Part shown: in pieces, positions 35,243-45,807 of the stretch | Layout: each line of letters begins with the position of its first letter | Position numbering within the stretch: position 1 is the first letter of the stretch | Assembly: GCA_030424595.1 (NCBI GenBank) | Contig: JAUHWG010000008.1 | Coordinates: forward strand, 186,001 to 250,000 | Origin: Polyangia bacterium | Lineage (GTDB): Bacteria > Myxococcota_A > Polyangia > Nannocystales > Nannocystaceae | Length of the DNA: 64,000 nt | Direction of reading: 5' to 3' | Translations under genes and position numbers: made by a program | The notes under the pieces: generated by a model | Seen by the model: only the letters and a program-made list of their open reading frames with translations | Database searches by the model: none | Told to the model about the DNA's origin: nothing

Positions 35243-38200
35243 CTACGGCGTCCCGCGGATGAAGTCGTGGAGCGCCTCGAATGCGAGCACGTCGCTGCTC
35301 GGAGGCGCACCTGAGGGAGTCTGCATCGTCTCGGCCGCGAAGCGCTCACGATCACGGGGAGGAGCCTGGTTGAGCTCTAGGGCGATGGCGCCAGCGATCG
35401 CCAGGAGCCCCGGGGAGAGGAGTGGATCGTCGTCGGCGAGGGAGCGCTCGACCGCCGCCTGGAGGCGGACACCGTCGCGGCGGATCATCGCGTCGAGGAG
35501 CTCGATCGCCTCGCGGAGGGCCGCAGGAGCGTCACTGCGGGCCTCGACGGTCGCGCAGACCTCCTCCCACCAGGGGCTCTGCGCGAGGTCCAGGTAGGCC
35601 GCTGTCTGATTGTAGACAGCGTAGGTCCGCCGGGCCCAGATGTCCCAGTCCTCCTCGTCGGTGCCGAGCTTCTCGTTCTGCTCGTGCCAGAGGTCCATCA
35701 CCGCGAGGACGATGCTCTCTGAGGCGACAGCGTCACGATCTCCGTAGGCGCGGAGGAGGCCCGCCGCGCGCTCGGCCTCGAGGAAGACGTGGGGGTCCCG
35801 GCGGTCGCCGATCCCCGCGAGGGGGTAGGGGCGCCGCGGGACCTGGCCGAAGACCTCCAGGAGCGGCGCCGGGGTCCAGCGCACAGAGTGGAGGAAGCCC
35901 GACGATTGCTGGAGAAAGCGGGCCCGCTCGGCGCCGACGTCGAGGAGCGGGTGGGCGTCGGAGTTGGCCGGTCTCCCGTGGAGATAGCTGTGGAGCATCC
36001 GCCTGTTGGCGACGATCAGCGCGTCGATCTGGGCGACGTCGTGGAGGCCGAGCACCTCGAGCTCGGCGGCGAGCTGCGGCCAGCCGAGGGGTCCCGCGTC
36101 GGGCAGGCCGAGCGGCGCGGCGCTGGCGAGGATGACCCAATCGCTGTCGCCGACCCGGAGGATCATGTAGTCGGCGAACTCGCGGTCGAGGGCGGCGAGC
36201 ACTGTCAGGAGGAGCTCGTCGCTCAGCTCGTAGCCCTGGATCCACTGGGCGAGGATCCCCTCCGGCTTCAGGTAGCGCTTGATCTCGCGGTAGAACTCGA
36301 GCGTGAAGAGGCTGGAGACGCCGCTCACCCAGGGGTTGGTCGGCTCGGAGATGATGATGTCGTAGCGCCGCGCCGCGCCGGCGAAGAAGGCCTTGGCGTC
36401 GTCGAAGTGGAAGCTGTTGCGGGGGTCTTCGTAGGCGCGGTGGTTGACCGGCATCAGCTCGCGCGCGGCCTCTACCATCTCCGGCTCGATCTCGATCGTG
36501 TCGAGGCGCTTCAGGATCGGCGAGCCGAGGAGGACGTGGCAGGTGACGCCGGAGCCGAAGCCGATAAGGGCGATGTCCTCGGCGGCGGGGCGGGCGAGCA
36601 TCGGGATCAGGCCGACCAGGATCTGGTTGGGCTCGTCGCCGGCGAGGTCGGGGCCGAGCGCCGGGTCGCGACCGTCGGGGAAGCGGTTTAGGACCACCGA
36701 CGCGTCAGGCTTGCCGTTGGTGTAGAGGACGCGGTAGCCGGGGCGGCTGCGCTGGGCGACGACCGTGATCGACGCGGTCCGGCCGTCGACGTAGCTCAGG
36801 AGCTCGAAGTCGTCGCTGAGCCGGGTCCGTCCGTGGCGGAAGACGGTCGAGGTGAGGACCATCGGATCGAGGCGGACAGCGAAGAGGCCGAAGAGCACCG
36901 CGAAGGCGCCGCCGAGCGCCGCCCGCTTGCTGACCCCCCGCAGGCCGGGGATCAGGCCGGGGATCTTGCCGCGCTCGAGGGCGGGTCCGCGGCTGAGCTC
37001 GCGGAGGAGGAGGAGGCCGAGCACCACGTCGATCGCGGCGCCGGCGATGATCACGTTCTTGAGGCCGATGAGCGGCATCAGCAGCAGCCCAGCGGCGATC
37101 GCCCCGGCGATCGAGCCGAGGGTGTTGAGCCCGTAGACCCGGCCGATCACCCCCTCGGCGAGGCCGCGGCGGAGGAGCACGTGGGTGACGAGCGGCAGGG
37201 TCATCCCCGCGCAGAAGGTCGCCGGGAGCATGATCAGGAGGCAGATCACGTAGCGGACGACGTTGAAGCCGTACCACATCGCCACCGTGTGGGTCTCCGG
37301 CTGGAGGAGCCAGCCGAGGGAGCCGACGGCGAAGCGGTAGAGGGGCAGCGTCGCGATCGCGGCGATCCCCATCAGCACCTGGACCATGCCGAGGACCATC
37401 TCCGGCTGGGTGAAGGTGTCCATCCGCTTGCGCACCCAGAGCCCCCCCGCGGCGAGGCCGAAGACGAAGGCCGAGAGCATCACCTCGAAGGAGTGGGTCG
37501 CCGAGCCGATGATCAGCGAGAGGAGGCGGATCCAGCCGATCTCGTACATGAAGGACGAGAGCCCGGTGCCGAAGGCGACGGCCAAGAGGAGGAGCGCCAT
37601 CGTCCGCGCCGAGCGGGCCTCCACCGGCGCAGGGCGTCCATCGTCGCGGGCCTCGCCGGCCGCCTGGGCGGTGATCGGCGGGGCCTCGCCGCGGTGGCGC
37701 AGCGCGAGGAGCATGATGCCGATGTTGAGCGCGCCGGCGATCGCCAGGGTCCCCGGGAGGCCGGCGTAGGCGACCAGGACGAAGCCGGAGAGGAGGGCGC
37801 CGATCGCCGCGCCGAGGCTGTTGGTGAAGTAGAGGAAGCTGAGGATGGAGCCTGTGTGCTCGCGATTCTCGCGGATGATCCCGGCGCTCATCAGCGGGAA
37901 GGTCATCCCCAGGAGCACGCAGGGGACCAGGATCAGGAGGCCGGCGAAGCCCCACTTGACCGCCGCGACCCCGGCACCGCCGCCCACCGCCGGGAAGATC
38001 GTGTCGTAGGAGACGCGCATCACCAGCTCGGCGAGGAAGGGGAAGGCGAGGGCGTAGAGGCCGATGAGCCCCTCGATGAACGCGTAGACGCGGATCGGGC
38101 GGCGGATCCCGGTGAGCTTGCGGGCCGCGATCAGGGCGCCGATCGACATCCCGCCCATAAAGAGGCTGAGGACCAGCACCTGGGCCGTCGCCGCCGAGCC

Positions 38201-38296
38201 GACGAAGAGCCGGACGTAGCGCGACCAGATCGACTCGTAGACGAGGCCGCTGAGGCCGCTCAGGAAGAAGAGCGCGAAGAGGCCGCGATGCCGCAT
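35243..38296 (-). CDS. Fused MFS-like membrane protein / spermidine synthase
   Basis: The product is 1017 residues. Residues 1 to about 470 contain about twelve to fourteen membrane helices (start FALFFLSGLSGLVYESIWSR is characteristic). Residues about 520-740 form a spermidine-synthase-like AdoMet-type domain with ALIGFGSGVTCHV, DTIEIEPEMVEAA and ISEPTNPWVSG. A further 270 residues extend beyond it, rich in helices and without a recognised domain. The PTNPW motif is shared with membrane-bound spermidine synthase-like proteins. The polyamine-binding Asp residues are not certain. The start ATG opens on the first helix. It has no operon partner. Confidence 0.9.
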   Translation of the reverse strand: MRHRGLFALFFLSGLSGLVYESIWSRYVRLFVGSAATAQVLVLSLFMGGMSIGALIAARKLTGIRRPIRVYAFIEGLIGLYALAFPFLAELVMRVSYDTIFPAVGGGAGVAAVKWGFAGLLILVPCVLLGMTFPLMSAGIIRENREHTGSILSFLYFTNSLGAAIGALLSGFVLVAYAGLPGTLAIAGALNIGIMLLALRHRGEAPPITAQAAGEARDDGRPAPVEARSARTMALLLLAVAFGTGLSSFMYEIGWIRLLSLIIGSATHSFEVMLSAFVFGLAAGGLWVRKRMDTFTQPEMVLGMVQVLMGIAAIATLPLYRFAVGSLGWLLQPETHTVAMWYGFNVVRYVICLLIMLPATFCAGMTLPLVTHVLLRRGLAEGVIGRVYGLNTLGSIAGAIAAGLLLMPLIGLKNVIIAGAAIDVVLGLLLLRELSRGPALERGKIPGLIPGLRGVSKRAALGGAFAVLFGLFAVRLDPMVLTSTVFRHGRTRLSDDFELLSYVDGRTASITVVAQRSRPGYRVLYTNGKPDASVVLNRFPDGRDPALGPDLAGDEPNQILVGLIPMLARPAAEDIALIGFGSGVTCHVLLGSPILKRLDTIEIEPEMVEAARELMPVNHRAYEDPRNSFHFDDAKAFFAGAARRYDIIISEPTNPWVSGVSSLFTLEFYREIKRYLKPEGILAQWIQGYELSDELLLTVLAALDREFADYMILRVGDSDWVILASAAPLGLPDAGPLGWPQLAAELEVLGLHDVAQIDALIVANRRMLHSYLHGRPANSDAHPLLDVGAERARFLQQSSGFLHSVRWTPAPLLEVFGQVPRRPYPLAGIGDRRDPHVFLEAERAAGLLRAYGDRDAVASESIVLAVMDLWHEQNEKLGTDEEDWDIWARRTYAVYNQTAAYLDLAQSPWWEEVCATVEARSDAPAALREAIELLDAMIRRDGVRLQAAVERSLADDDPLLSPGLLAIAGAIALELNQAPPRDRERFAAETMQTPSGAPPSSDVLAFEALHDFIRGTP

Positions 38297-38410
38297 CGCC
38301 CGGGACCATACCCCGGGGGCTCGGCCGCGCGTAGCTCAGAGCGCGAGAGATCGAGCGCTCTGAGCCTCTCGGCTGGGACCCCTAGGGTCCGGGACTCCTG
38401 GGGCTCCCAG

Positions 38411-38465
38411 GCCAGCGGAGGGCCAGCGGAGGGCCAGCGGAGGGCCAGCGGAGGGCCAGCGGAGG
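38411..38465. repeat. 11-bp tandem repeat, five copies
   Basis: Five exact copies of GCCAGCGGAGG lie between the spermidine-synthase-fusion gene and the stop codon of the Cys-repeat lipoprotein gene. A smaller CCCTCGGGGCT duplication follows towards the stop. Confidence 0.9.
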
Positions 38466-38499
38466 GCCCTCGGGGCTCCCTCGGGGCCGGCCGGCCCCG

Positions 38500-39450
38500 C
38501 TACACGCAGCTCGCCTGGTACTCGCTCCAGCCCTTGTCCCAGTCCCCGTCGTCGTAGCTCTGGTCGCCGTTGGGGTCGCAGTAGCCGCCCGCCGAGGTCA
38601 TCGGGCAGTTCGCGGTGTTCGGCGGCCAGTGGCAGAAGTTGCTGAAGTTGGGGTCGTTCGGCTTGCAGGGGCAGAGGTTGGGACACTCGCCGCAGTCGCC
38701 CTCGCAGCTCTTGCAGTCCTCGTCGCCGGTGCACTTCCCGTCGCCGCAGAAGGGGGCACAGCTGCCGCAGTCGTTCTCGCAGCTCATGCAGGTCTCGCCG
38801 CCGGTGCACTTTGCGTCGCCGCAGATCGGCGGACATTCGCCGCAATCCTGCTTGCAGTTGACGCAGGTCTCGTCGGCGTCGCAGGTGTTGTCGCCGCAGG
38901 CCGCGGGGCACTCGCCGCAGTCCTGGGCGCAGGAGGAGCAGTCCTCATCGGCGCCGCAGGCGTTGTCGCCACAGACCCCCTCGCAGCCGACGTTGCAGTC
39001 GGCGGGGCAGCTAAAGCAGGTCTCATCGCCGTTGCACGCCCCGTCGCCGCAGTAGGGATCGCAGGCGCCACAGTCGTCGGCGCAGGAGGAGCAGTCTTCG
39101 CCGCTGCAGATCGCGTCGCCGCAGACCGGCGTGCAGGGACCGCAGTCGGCGGGGCAGTTGACGCAGTACTCCTGGCCGTCGCAGATCCCGTTGCCGCACT
39201 GCTCATCGCCGGTCTCGCCGGTCCCTCCCTGCGTCCCGCTGGTCCCGTCGCTCCCGCCGGTCGTGTCGGTCTCGGTCGCGTCGGTCCCGGCGCTGGCGCC
39301 CGCCGAGTTGGTGATCGTCGGCGCGCTCGCGCTGAAGCCACTCGAGCTGCTGTCATCACCGCCACATCCGCCCGCGATCACGGCCGGGAGAGTCGAGAGC
39401 AGGAGCCCGAGGAGCGATCGCGCCGCGCTTTTTTGACCGGATCGGGCCAT
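38500..39450 (-). CDS. Lipoprotein with seven CGDGxC-type Cys repeats
   Basis: The product is 316 residues. The signal peptide ends in IAGGC, then an Asp/Ser/Thr/Gly linker to about residue 80. Seven consecutive 22-residue repeats follow, of the form CGDxxCxxxExCxxCxxDCGxC (about 85-250), each with six cysteines. A final domain contains CPCKPND and CHWPPN segments. The spacing is like the Cys-rich repeats of other myxobacterial surface proteins and suggests an extended chain of disulfide-locked beads. Acidic residues between the cysteines could bind Ca2+. The binding partner is unknown. Confidence 0.88.
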   Translation of the reverse strand: MARSGQKSAARSLLGLLLSTLPAVIAGGCGGDDSSSSGFSASAPTITNSAGASAGTDATETDTTGGSDGTSGTQGGTGETGDEQCGNGICDGQEYCVNCPADCGPCTPVCGDAICSGEDCSSCADDCGACDPYCGDGACNGDETCFSCPADCNVGCEGVCGDNACGADEDCSSCAQDCGECPAACGDNTCDADETCVNCKQDCGECPPICGDAKCTGGETCMSCENDCGSCAPFCGDGKCTGDEDCKSCEGDCGECPNLCPCKPNDPNFSNFCHWPPNTANCPMTSAGGYCDPNGDQSYDDGDWDKGWSEYQASCV

Positions 39451-39796
39451 GGGATCACCTTAGGCGATCGCCGAGAGGCCGAGCAACGGCGCACTCCGCC
39501 CGAGCGCTGTCGGTCTCCGGATAGCTGAGACAGTGTAGTCGCCTGTCTTACAGCTCGGTCATTTCGTCTCCCTGAGGGTCGTTGCGGGGCTGCTGCGGGG
39601 GTCAAAGCTGCCAGTCCTGCTCGTGTTCTCGCGCGGGTGGTCGAGGCGGTCCGCATCGTTCTTTGGTGATGCCCTGCTAGATCGCGACCCGTGAAACCGC
39701 TACGCTCGGGTCTCCTGCGAATGCGGCTGCGACTCTGGGATCGGGCGAACCTCGCCGTGGAGCGCTGTTACTGAGGCGGGAGCGGACCTGACGCCC
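39451..39796. other. Divergent intergenic region without supported features
   Basis: The space between two divergent genes is locally less GC-rich around 39505-39680, as expected for promoters. No convincing hairpin, RNA gene or conserved box was found. Confidence 0.4.
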
Positions 39797-40552
39797 ATGG
39801 CAGATGAGCACGACCCCGCGAGCGACGAAGAGACCGGCGATGGTGAGTCGATCCTCTACGTCTATCAGTTCCTCTTTACGGACGGCTCCAAGAAGGAATT
39901 CAAGGTTCACCTCGACTACGACACCTTGAACATCGTCACCGAGCCGCGCCCGAGCTACCCGTCGTGGACGGCGCTCGACTTCTGTCAGTGCCCGAACTGC
40001 CCGCTCAGCGTGGCTGAGAACCAGCACTGTCCGGTGGCCACGGCGATGGTCCACCTCATCGACTTCTTCAAGGACATCCCGGCCCAGGACAACGTCCTCG
40101 TCCAGGTCCGCTCGAAGCGGCGGATGATCGCCAAGGAGTCGACGCTGCAGGCCGGCCTGAGCGCGCTGATGGGCCTCGTGATGGCCTCCTCCGGCTGTCC
40201 GATCCTCGGCCGGATGAAGCCGATGGTCGAGACTCACCTGCCCTTTGCGACAGCCGACGAGACGATCTACCGCTTCTTGGCGATGTACCTGGTGGCCCAG
40301 TACTTCGCCTACCGCCGCGGTGAGCTCGCGGACTGGGACCTCGAGGAGCTGATCAACTACTTCGAGGAGGTCCGGACGGTGAACGTCTCCTTCTGTCGTC
40401 GGCTGAAGGCGATCGACAACGAGGGGGCGACGATCCGCGCGGTCGCCCTGCTCGAGGACATGGCCGACTTCACCGGCTTCCTGATCCAGTCGGACGAGCT
40501 CGGCCGCCTAGAGAACATCTTCAACACGTCGATGGAGCCTCCCCGGCGCTGA
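39797..40552 (+). CDS. Conserved hypothetical protein with CxCPNCPL motif
   Basis: The product is 251 residues. The N-terminal half is strand-rich (ILYVYQFLFTDGSKKEFKVHL) and leads to WTALDFCQCPNCPLS, then HCPVATAM. The C-terminal half is helical (FLAMYLVAQYFAYRRG, INYFEEVRTVNVSF). It resembles a conserved proteobacterial family that I recall as DUF6901, but the number is from memory. Five cysteines cluster between residues 62 and 81 and could bind a metal. There is no signal peptide, so it is cytoplasmic. The gene converges with the MoaD-MoaE gene, 19 bases between stops. Confidence 0.75.
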   Translation: MADEHDPASDEETGDGESILYVYQFLFTDGSKKEFKVHLDYDTLNIVTEPRPSYPSWTALDFCQCPNCPLSVAENQHCPVATAMVHLIDFFKDIPAQDNVLVQVRSKRRMIAKESTLQAGLSALMGLVMASSGCPILGRMKPMVETHLPFATADETIYRFLAMYLVAQYFAYRRGELADWDLEELINYFEEVRTVNVSFCRRLKAIDNEGATIRAVALLEDMADFTGFLIQSDELGRLENIFNTSMEPPRR

Positions 40553-40571
40553 GTCGGAGGGCGCGCGGCCG

Positions 40572-41243
40572 CTAGGGGCCGCGGCCGAACCAGGTCTCTC
40601 CGTCGGTCGCGACCTCGCGCTTCCAGATCGGCACGTCGCGCTTGAGGGCCTCGATCGCGGCTCGGCAGGCGTCAAACGCCTCCGCGCGGTGAGGCGCCGA
40701 GGCGGCGATGATCACCGCCGCCTCGCCGATCTCGAGGTGACCTATGCGGTGGTGGATCGCCACCCGGACCCCGGCGGTCGCCCCCTCGATGCGGTCGATG
40801 ATCGCCTCGATCACGCGCAGGGCCATCGGCGCGTAGGCCTCGTACTCGAGGTGACCTATCTGCTTGCCCATGCTCTGCTCGCGGACGTTGCCGATGAAGG
40901 AGTTGATCCCGCCCGCGCCGCGGTGGGCGACCGCGGCGATCACCTCCGCGAGATCCAGGGGTTGGTCGGAGATCCGCGAGCGATCCTGGGGACCGTCATG
41001 ACCTCCGCTGACCGGGGGGATCACGGCGATCTCCACCCCCTCGCGCAGGCGCTCATGGGGCTCGGCGAAGCTCTGGTCGATCGCGACCCGGCAGGAGGGG
41101 AGGAGATCCGCGACCGCCGGCCAGCGCATGCCGATGATCTGGAGGAGATCATCGGCGCAGGCGTCATCCGGGACCTCGACGTCGATGAGGTCGGACCCGA
41201 GCTTGGTGCGGATCGCCGCGAAGAGGAGGATCTGAAGCTTCAT
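40572..41243 (-). CDS. MoaD-MoaE fusion (molybdopterin synthase)
   Basis: The product is 223 residues. Residues 1-81 are MoaD, a ubiquitin-like sulfur carrier ending in PPVSGG (Gly80-Gly81). Residues about 90-223 are MoaE, with NSFIGNVREQ, LEYEAYAPMA, HRIGHLEIGE and the catalytic-lysine region VPIWKRE. Together they convert cyclic pyranopterin monophosphate into molybdopterin. In separate MoaD the C-terminal Gly must be free to carry thiocarboxylate; in the fused Mycobacterium protein MoaX the chain is cut after the GG. The same cut is expected here, after Gly81. No other molybdenum-cofactor gene is in the window. Confidence 0.93.
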   Translation of the reverse strand: MKLQILLFAAIRTKLGSDLIDVEVPDDACADDLLQIIGMRWPAVADLLPSCRVAIDQSFAEPHERLREGVEIAVIPPVSGGHDGPQDRSRISDQPLDLAEVIAAVAHRGAGGINSFIGNVREQSMGKQIGHLEYEAYAPMALRVIEAIIDRIEGATAGVRVAIHHRIGHLEIGEAAVIIAASAPHRAEAFDACRAAIEALKRDVPIWKREVATDGETWFGRGP

Positions 41244-41438
41244 CGGGTCAATTCGCCGGTTTCAGGGGGCCCCTCGCAGATCCCAGAGGCCAAATCAAAT
41301 TCATGCATGACGAGGGCGGGGGGGCTTCGACAGCCAGACAATTTCGAGGGCGTCGCGTGGGCAGATATCCTACCTGCCCAACGGTCGGTGGTCACCTGCG
41401 TGGCCGCACACTCCGACCGTCTCGCCCGAAGACCCACG

Positions 41439-42314
<876 letters not shown>

Positions 42315-42323
<9 letters not shown>

Positions 42324-42358
42324 TCGCGGATCGCGGATCGTTGAGCGTTGAGCGTTGA
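42315..42358. repeat. Repeats of a stop-codon-containing segment
   Basis: The gene ends GATCGTTGA (42315-42323). The same nine bases recur in frame at 42336-42344, and GCGTTGA follows twice more (42345, 42352). GATCGCG units lie between. Confidence 0.85.
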
Positions 42359-42425
42359 GCGCCGCAGGACGGGGCGCCCTCTGAGACCTCCGCCTCCGCC
42401 CCTCGGCCGAGCTCCGGGTCCGGCG

Positions 42426-42856
42426 TAGCCGCCGAAGAGCGAGCGAGCTCTTCACTGGCGAGCACCCATTGGGGCTGAAGACATGTCCCAGCACAACGTC
42501 GGCCCAGGAGCATCCAAGGAGGGCCTGACAAGCACCCACCACCGCGCTGACCTGGATCCCCGAGGAACGCCCACCGCTGCGTTGGATCAGGATCTCCTTG
42601 GAAGGCCTCCTACGCCGGACAAGCAGCTCAGCCTCCGTCCTCAGCTCACCGTTCTCAGGAGGACGAGCCGCGGGGGACGGGCGAGGGGGGACACCGCGAA
42701 CGAGTCTAGGACGCGCATCGGCCCCTTGGGACAAGGGGCCGACGCGCGCTCCGACCTGTCTGAGAGAGTGGTGTCCCCCCTTGACCGGCCTTCGCCTCAG
42801 CCTCCGCCCCTCCCCAAGACCTGCGCCTCCGAGCTAGCCGCCGAAGAGCGAGCGAG
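42426..42856. repeat. 22-bp direct repeats that flank element copy B
   Basis: TAGCCGCCGAAGAGCGAGCG (22 bp with two more bases) is present at 42426-42447 and 42835-42856, and the CCTCCGCCCCT segment upstream of each is shared. The family-2 element lies between. The repeats are too long for a simple target-site duplication. The rest of 42324-43140 holds no supported gene. Confidence 0.75.
42592..42812. repeat. Inverted-repeat element, family 2, copy B
   Basis: This is the reverse-complement copy of 26557-26790. GGGGGGACACC (42685-42695) pairs with GGTGTCCCCCC (42770-42780). The central hairpin (about 42712-42748) has the loop GGA. Relative to copy A it carries GCCCC/GGGGC where copy A has ACCCC/GGGGT, so pairing is kept. 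Confidence 0.88.
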
Positions 42857-43140
42857 AGACCGACCGGCGAACGCCGACCGCTGCGTCTCTCCGGGGTGCT
42901 CTCGCGGGCGGCCAGACGACGCGGGTCAGGCCGATATCCGCCGATCGCCCTCCTGCGTTCTTCGGGGGACGGCGCGGGCAGAGCAGCGCAGCGCGGCAGC
43001 GCGGCAGCACAGAGCTCGCGGCGGCGAGCGCAGAGCCGACGAGGGCGGGGTCGACAATGCCCAAAGAGCCGAACTGTGAACGATACTGCGCAGCGCTCGA
43101 GGGCTGACGTCGACCCGCTTGCTGAGTACAGTCGGGGCCC

Positions 43141-45405
43141 ATGACGAAACCGAAGCCCCGCGGCAAAGAGGCCCTCGACTACCACTCTACGGGGCGACCC
43201 GGAAAGATTCAGGTCGTCGCCACCAAGCCGTTGACGAGCCAGCGGGATCTCGCCCTCGCCTACTCCCCTGGCGTCGCGGACCCGTGCATGGAGATCTACC
43301 GGGATCCCACCGCAGTCTACAAATACACCGCTCGCGGCAACCTCGTCGCCGTGATCACCGACGGCTCCGCGGTCCTGGGCCTCGGCGACATCGGCCCCCT
43401 CGCGAGCAAGCCGGTGATGGAGGGCAAGGGCGTCCTCTTCAAGAAGTTCGCCGACATCGACGTCTTTGACATCGAGATCGACGCCCGCGATCCCGAGCAC
43501 TTCATCGAGACCGTCGCCGCCCTGGAGCCGACCTTCGGCGGGATCAACCTCGAGGACATCAAGGCGCCGGAGTGCTTCCACATCGAGGAGGCGCTGAAGA
43601 AGCGGATGAAGATCCCGGTCTTCCACGACGATCAGCACGGGACGGCGATCATCAGCGGCGCGGCCCTGCTCAACGCGGCCCACCTCCAGGGCAAGGAGCT
43701 CGCCTCGCTCAAGGTGGTCGTCAGCGGCGCGGGCGCGTCGGCGATCTCCTGCACGCGCTTCTACATCAGCCTCGGCGTCTCCCCGGAGAACGTCCTGATG
43801 TGCGACTCGAAGGGGGTCCTTCAGACCGAGCGGAGCTTCAAGGAGGGCGACCCCAAGCTCGAGTTTGTCCGCGAGAGCGAGGCGCGCACCCTCGCCGACG
43901 CGCTCCGCGGCGCGGACCTCTTCCTCGGCCTCTCGCGCGGCGGTCTCGTCACCGCCGACATGGTGAAGGAGATGGCCGACAAGCCGATCATCTTGGCCCT
44001 CGCCAACCCCGACCCCGAGATCGGCTACGCCGAGGCCAAGGAGGCCCGCCCGGACTCGATCGTCGCCACCGGGCGCAGCGACTTCAACAACCAGGTCAAC
44101 AACGTCCTCGGCTTCCCCTTCATCTTCCGCGGCGCCCTCGACGTCCGCGCGACCCAGATCAACGAGCCGATGAAGATCGCCGCCGCGCGGGCGATCGCCG
44201 AGCTGACCCGGCGAGACGTCCCCCAGGTGGTGATGAACGCCTACGGCGAGGACTTCAACTTCGGGCCGGAGTACATCATCCCCAAGCCCTTCGATCCGCG
44301 GGTGCTCCACTGGGTCGCGCCTGCGGTCGCCGAGGCGGCGATGGAGTCCGGCGTCGCCCAGACCCCGGTCGACCTCGACGTCTACCGTGAGCGCCTGCGC
44401 GGGCTCCTCGGCGGGGCGACGGCGGTGATGCGCAAGTTCATCCGTCGCGCCGCCAAGTCGCCGCGTCGGGTCGTCTTCCCGGAGGGGCAAGACCCGCGGA
44501 TCCTCCGCGCCTGCGCGATCGTCATCGACGAGGGGATCGCCGAGCCGATCCTCCTCGGCCGTCGCGACCGGCTGGAGGCGACCCTCCGCGAGCAAGAGAT
44601 CGATCTCGACCTCGACAAGGTCGAGATCATCAACCCCCGCGAGGACGCCGAGTTCGAGCGCTACGCGTCGCTCTTCCACGACCGGCGCAAGCGCAAGGGG
44701 GTCACCCGCGAGCTCGCCCGCCTGCACATGGGCGAGCGCAACTACTTTGGGATGATGATGGTCGCCGAGCGTCGCGCGGACGGGATCGTCAGCGGAGTCT
44801 CGCTCTCGTACCCGGAGGTCGTCCGCCCAGCGCTGCACATCGTCGGCATGCGTGAGGGCACTCGGCGGGTCGCGGGGATGTACCTGATGCTCCACCGGAC
44901 GGGGATCATCTTCTTCGGCGACACGACCGTGAACGTCGACGTCGACGCCGCGGGCCTCGCGGACATCGCCGAGATGATCGCCGACGAGGCGAAGAACTTC
45001 GGCGTGACGCCGCGGGTGGCGATGCTCTCGTTTAGCAACTTCGGCTCGGTCCGCGGCCCACGCTCGTCGATGGTCGCCAAGGCGACGGAGCTCCTCAGCG
45101 CTCGTCGCCCCGACCTCGAGGTCGAGGGCGAGATGCAGGCGAGCATCGCCGTCAACTACGAGCTGCAGAAGGCCAGCTTCCCGTCGACGCGCCTGACGGG
45201 GCCGGCGAACGTGCTGATCTTCCCGAACCTCGAGGCGGGCAACGTCGCCTACAAGCTCATGCGTGAGCTCGGCGGGGTGCCAGCGGTCGGCCCGGTGCTC
45301 CTCGGGACGCGCCACCCGGTGACCGTCCTCGAGCGCGACTGCTCGGTCGACGGGATCGTCCACATGACCGCGCTGACCGTCGTCAACGCGCAGAACTCGG
45401 ACTGA
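43141..45405 (+). CDS. maeB: NADP-dependent malic enzyme with phosphotransacetylase-like domain
   Basis: The product is 754 residues, the usual length of MaeB. The N-terminal 430 residues are malic enzyme ([42 protein letters not shown], the Rossmann GAGASAI and [13 protein letters not shown]). Residues about 430-754 are a phosphotransacetylase-like domain ([26 protein letters not shown]). It decarboxylates malate to pyruvate with NADP; in MaeB the second domain regulates rather than catalyses. The ATG at 43141 is preceded by weak sequence only. A GC-rich hairpin follows the stop. Confidence 0.96.
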   Translation: MTKPKPRGKEALDYHSTGRPGKIQVVATKPLTSQRDLALAYSPGVADPCMEIYRDPTAVYKYTARGNLVAVITDGSAVLGLGDIGPLASKPVMEGKGVLFKKFADIDVFDIEIDARDPEHFIETVAALEPTFGGINLEDIKAPECFHIEEALKKRMKIPVFHDDQHGTAIISGAALLNAAHLQGKELASLKVVVSGAGASAISCTRFYISLGVSPENVLMCDSKGVLQTERSFKEGDPKLEFVRESEARTLADALRGADLFLGLSRGGLVTADMVKEMADKPIILALANPDPEIGYAEAKEARPDSIVATGRSDFNNQVNNVLGFPFIFRGALDVRATQINEPMKIAAARAIAELTRRDVPQVVMNAYGEDFNFGPEYIIPKPFDPRVLHWVAPAVAEAAMESGVAQTPVDLDVYRERLRGLLGGATAVMRKFIRRAAKSPRRVVFPEGQDPRILRACAIVIDEGIAEPILLGRRDRLEATLREQEIDLDLDKVEIINPREDAEFERYASLFHDRRKRKGVTRELARLHMGERNYFGMMMVAERRADGIVSGVSLSYPEVVRPALHIVGMREGTRRVAGMYLMLHRTGIIFFGDTTVNVDVDAAGLADIAEMIADEAKNFGVTPRVAMLSFSNFGSVRGPRSSMVAKATELLSARRPDLEVEGEMQASIAVNYELQKASFPSTRLTGPANVLIFPNLEAGNVAYKLMRELGGVPAVGPVLLGTRHPVTVLERDCSVDGIVHMTALTVVNAQNSD

Positions 45406-45642
45406 GCCGAGCTCCCCGGAGCGAGGTCCAAGGCCGCCCCTGGGGGCGGCCTCTTCGCGGTCTTGGTCGCGCTGACGCGGGCGCGTCGGTGCGGGCGCCG
45501 CGTCGGGCAGGAGCGTCTCGACGACGACGGCGGCGGCTCCTCTACGGGCGGCCTCGTCTTCCAACGTTGGGCGTGGCGGTGCTCGTCGCCTTGGCCCGCG
45601 CTGTGGCCCGCGCTGTGGCCCGTGTGGTTTGTCGCGGGTCCG
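45406..45642. other. Intergenic stretch with terminator and a 13-bp repeat
   Basis: Besides the terminator at 45431 there are two and a half copies of a 13-bp unit (GCCCGCGCTGTGG, about 45597-45626). The family-1 element begins directly after. No gene is supported. Confidence 0.5.
45431..45456 (+). terminator. Terminator of maeB
   Basis: AGGCCGCCCC pairs with GGGGCGGCCT around a two-base centre, followed by CTTC, 25 bases after the stop codon. Confidence 0.7.
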
Positions 45643-45807
45643 CTAGCAGCCCGTGGTGAAGGCCCCATGTGCTCTCGCGCCGCAATCGTCGCTCCCCTTG
45701 GCTCGGACAATACGCCGCCGTACCGGGTCGTACTGCAAGATTGGCCGAGTCGAGCGGGACGACGAGGGCAAGCGAGCGCGCGCGGGACTCTTGCTACGGG
45801 CTGCTAG
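45643..45807. repeat. Inverted-repeat element, family 1, copy 2
   Basis: This copy is homologous to 8229-8380 and has a perfect 12-bp outer stem (CTAGCAGCCCGT, 45643-45654, with 45796-45807). A long middle stem keeps pairing through several G-U pairs, and an inner stem (45697-45706 with 45745-45754) has two G-U pairs. It overlaps the stop codon of the peptide deformylase gene by four bases. Confidence 0.85.

Noticed and set aside
36833..38557. Open frame of 574 codons opposite the spermidine-synthase fusion
   Set aside because: It is antisense to membrane-helix codons and gives a His/Glu/Asp-rich product typical of such shadows.
42592..42812. Insertion sequence
   Set aside because: There is no transposase frame and no short target duplication. 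The element is too short and is better described as a structured repeat.
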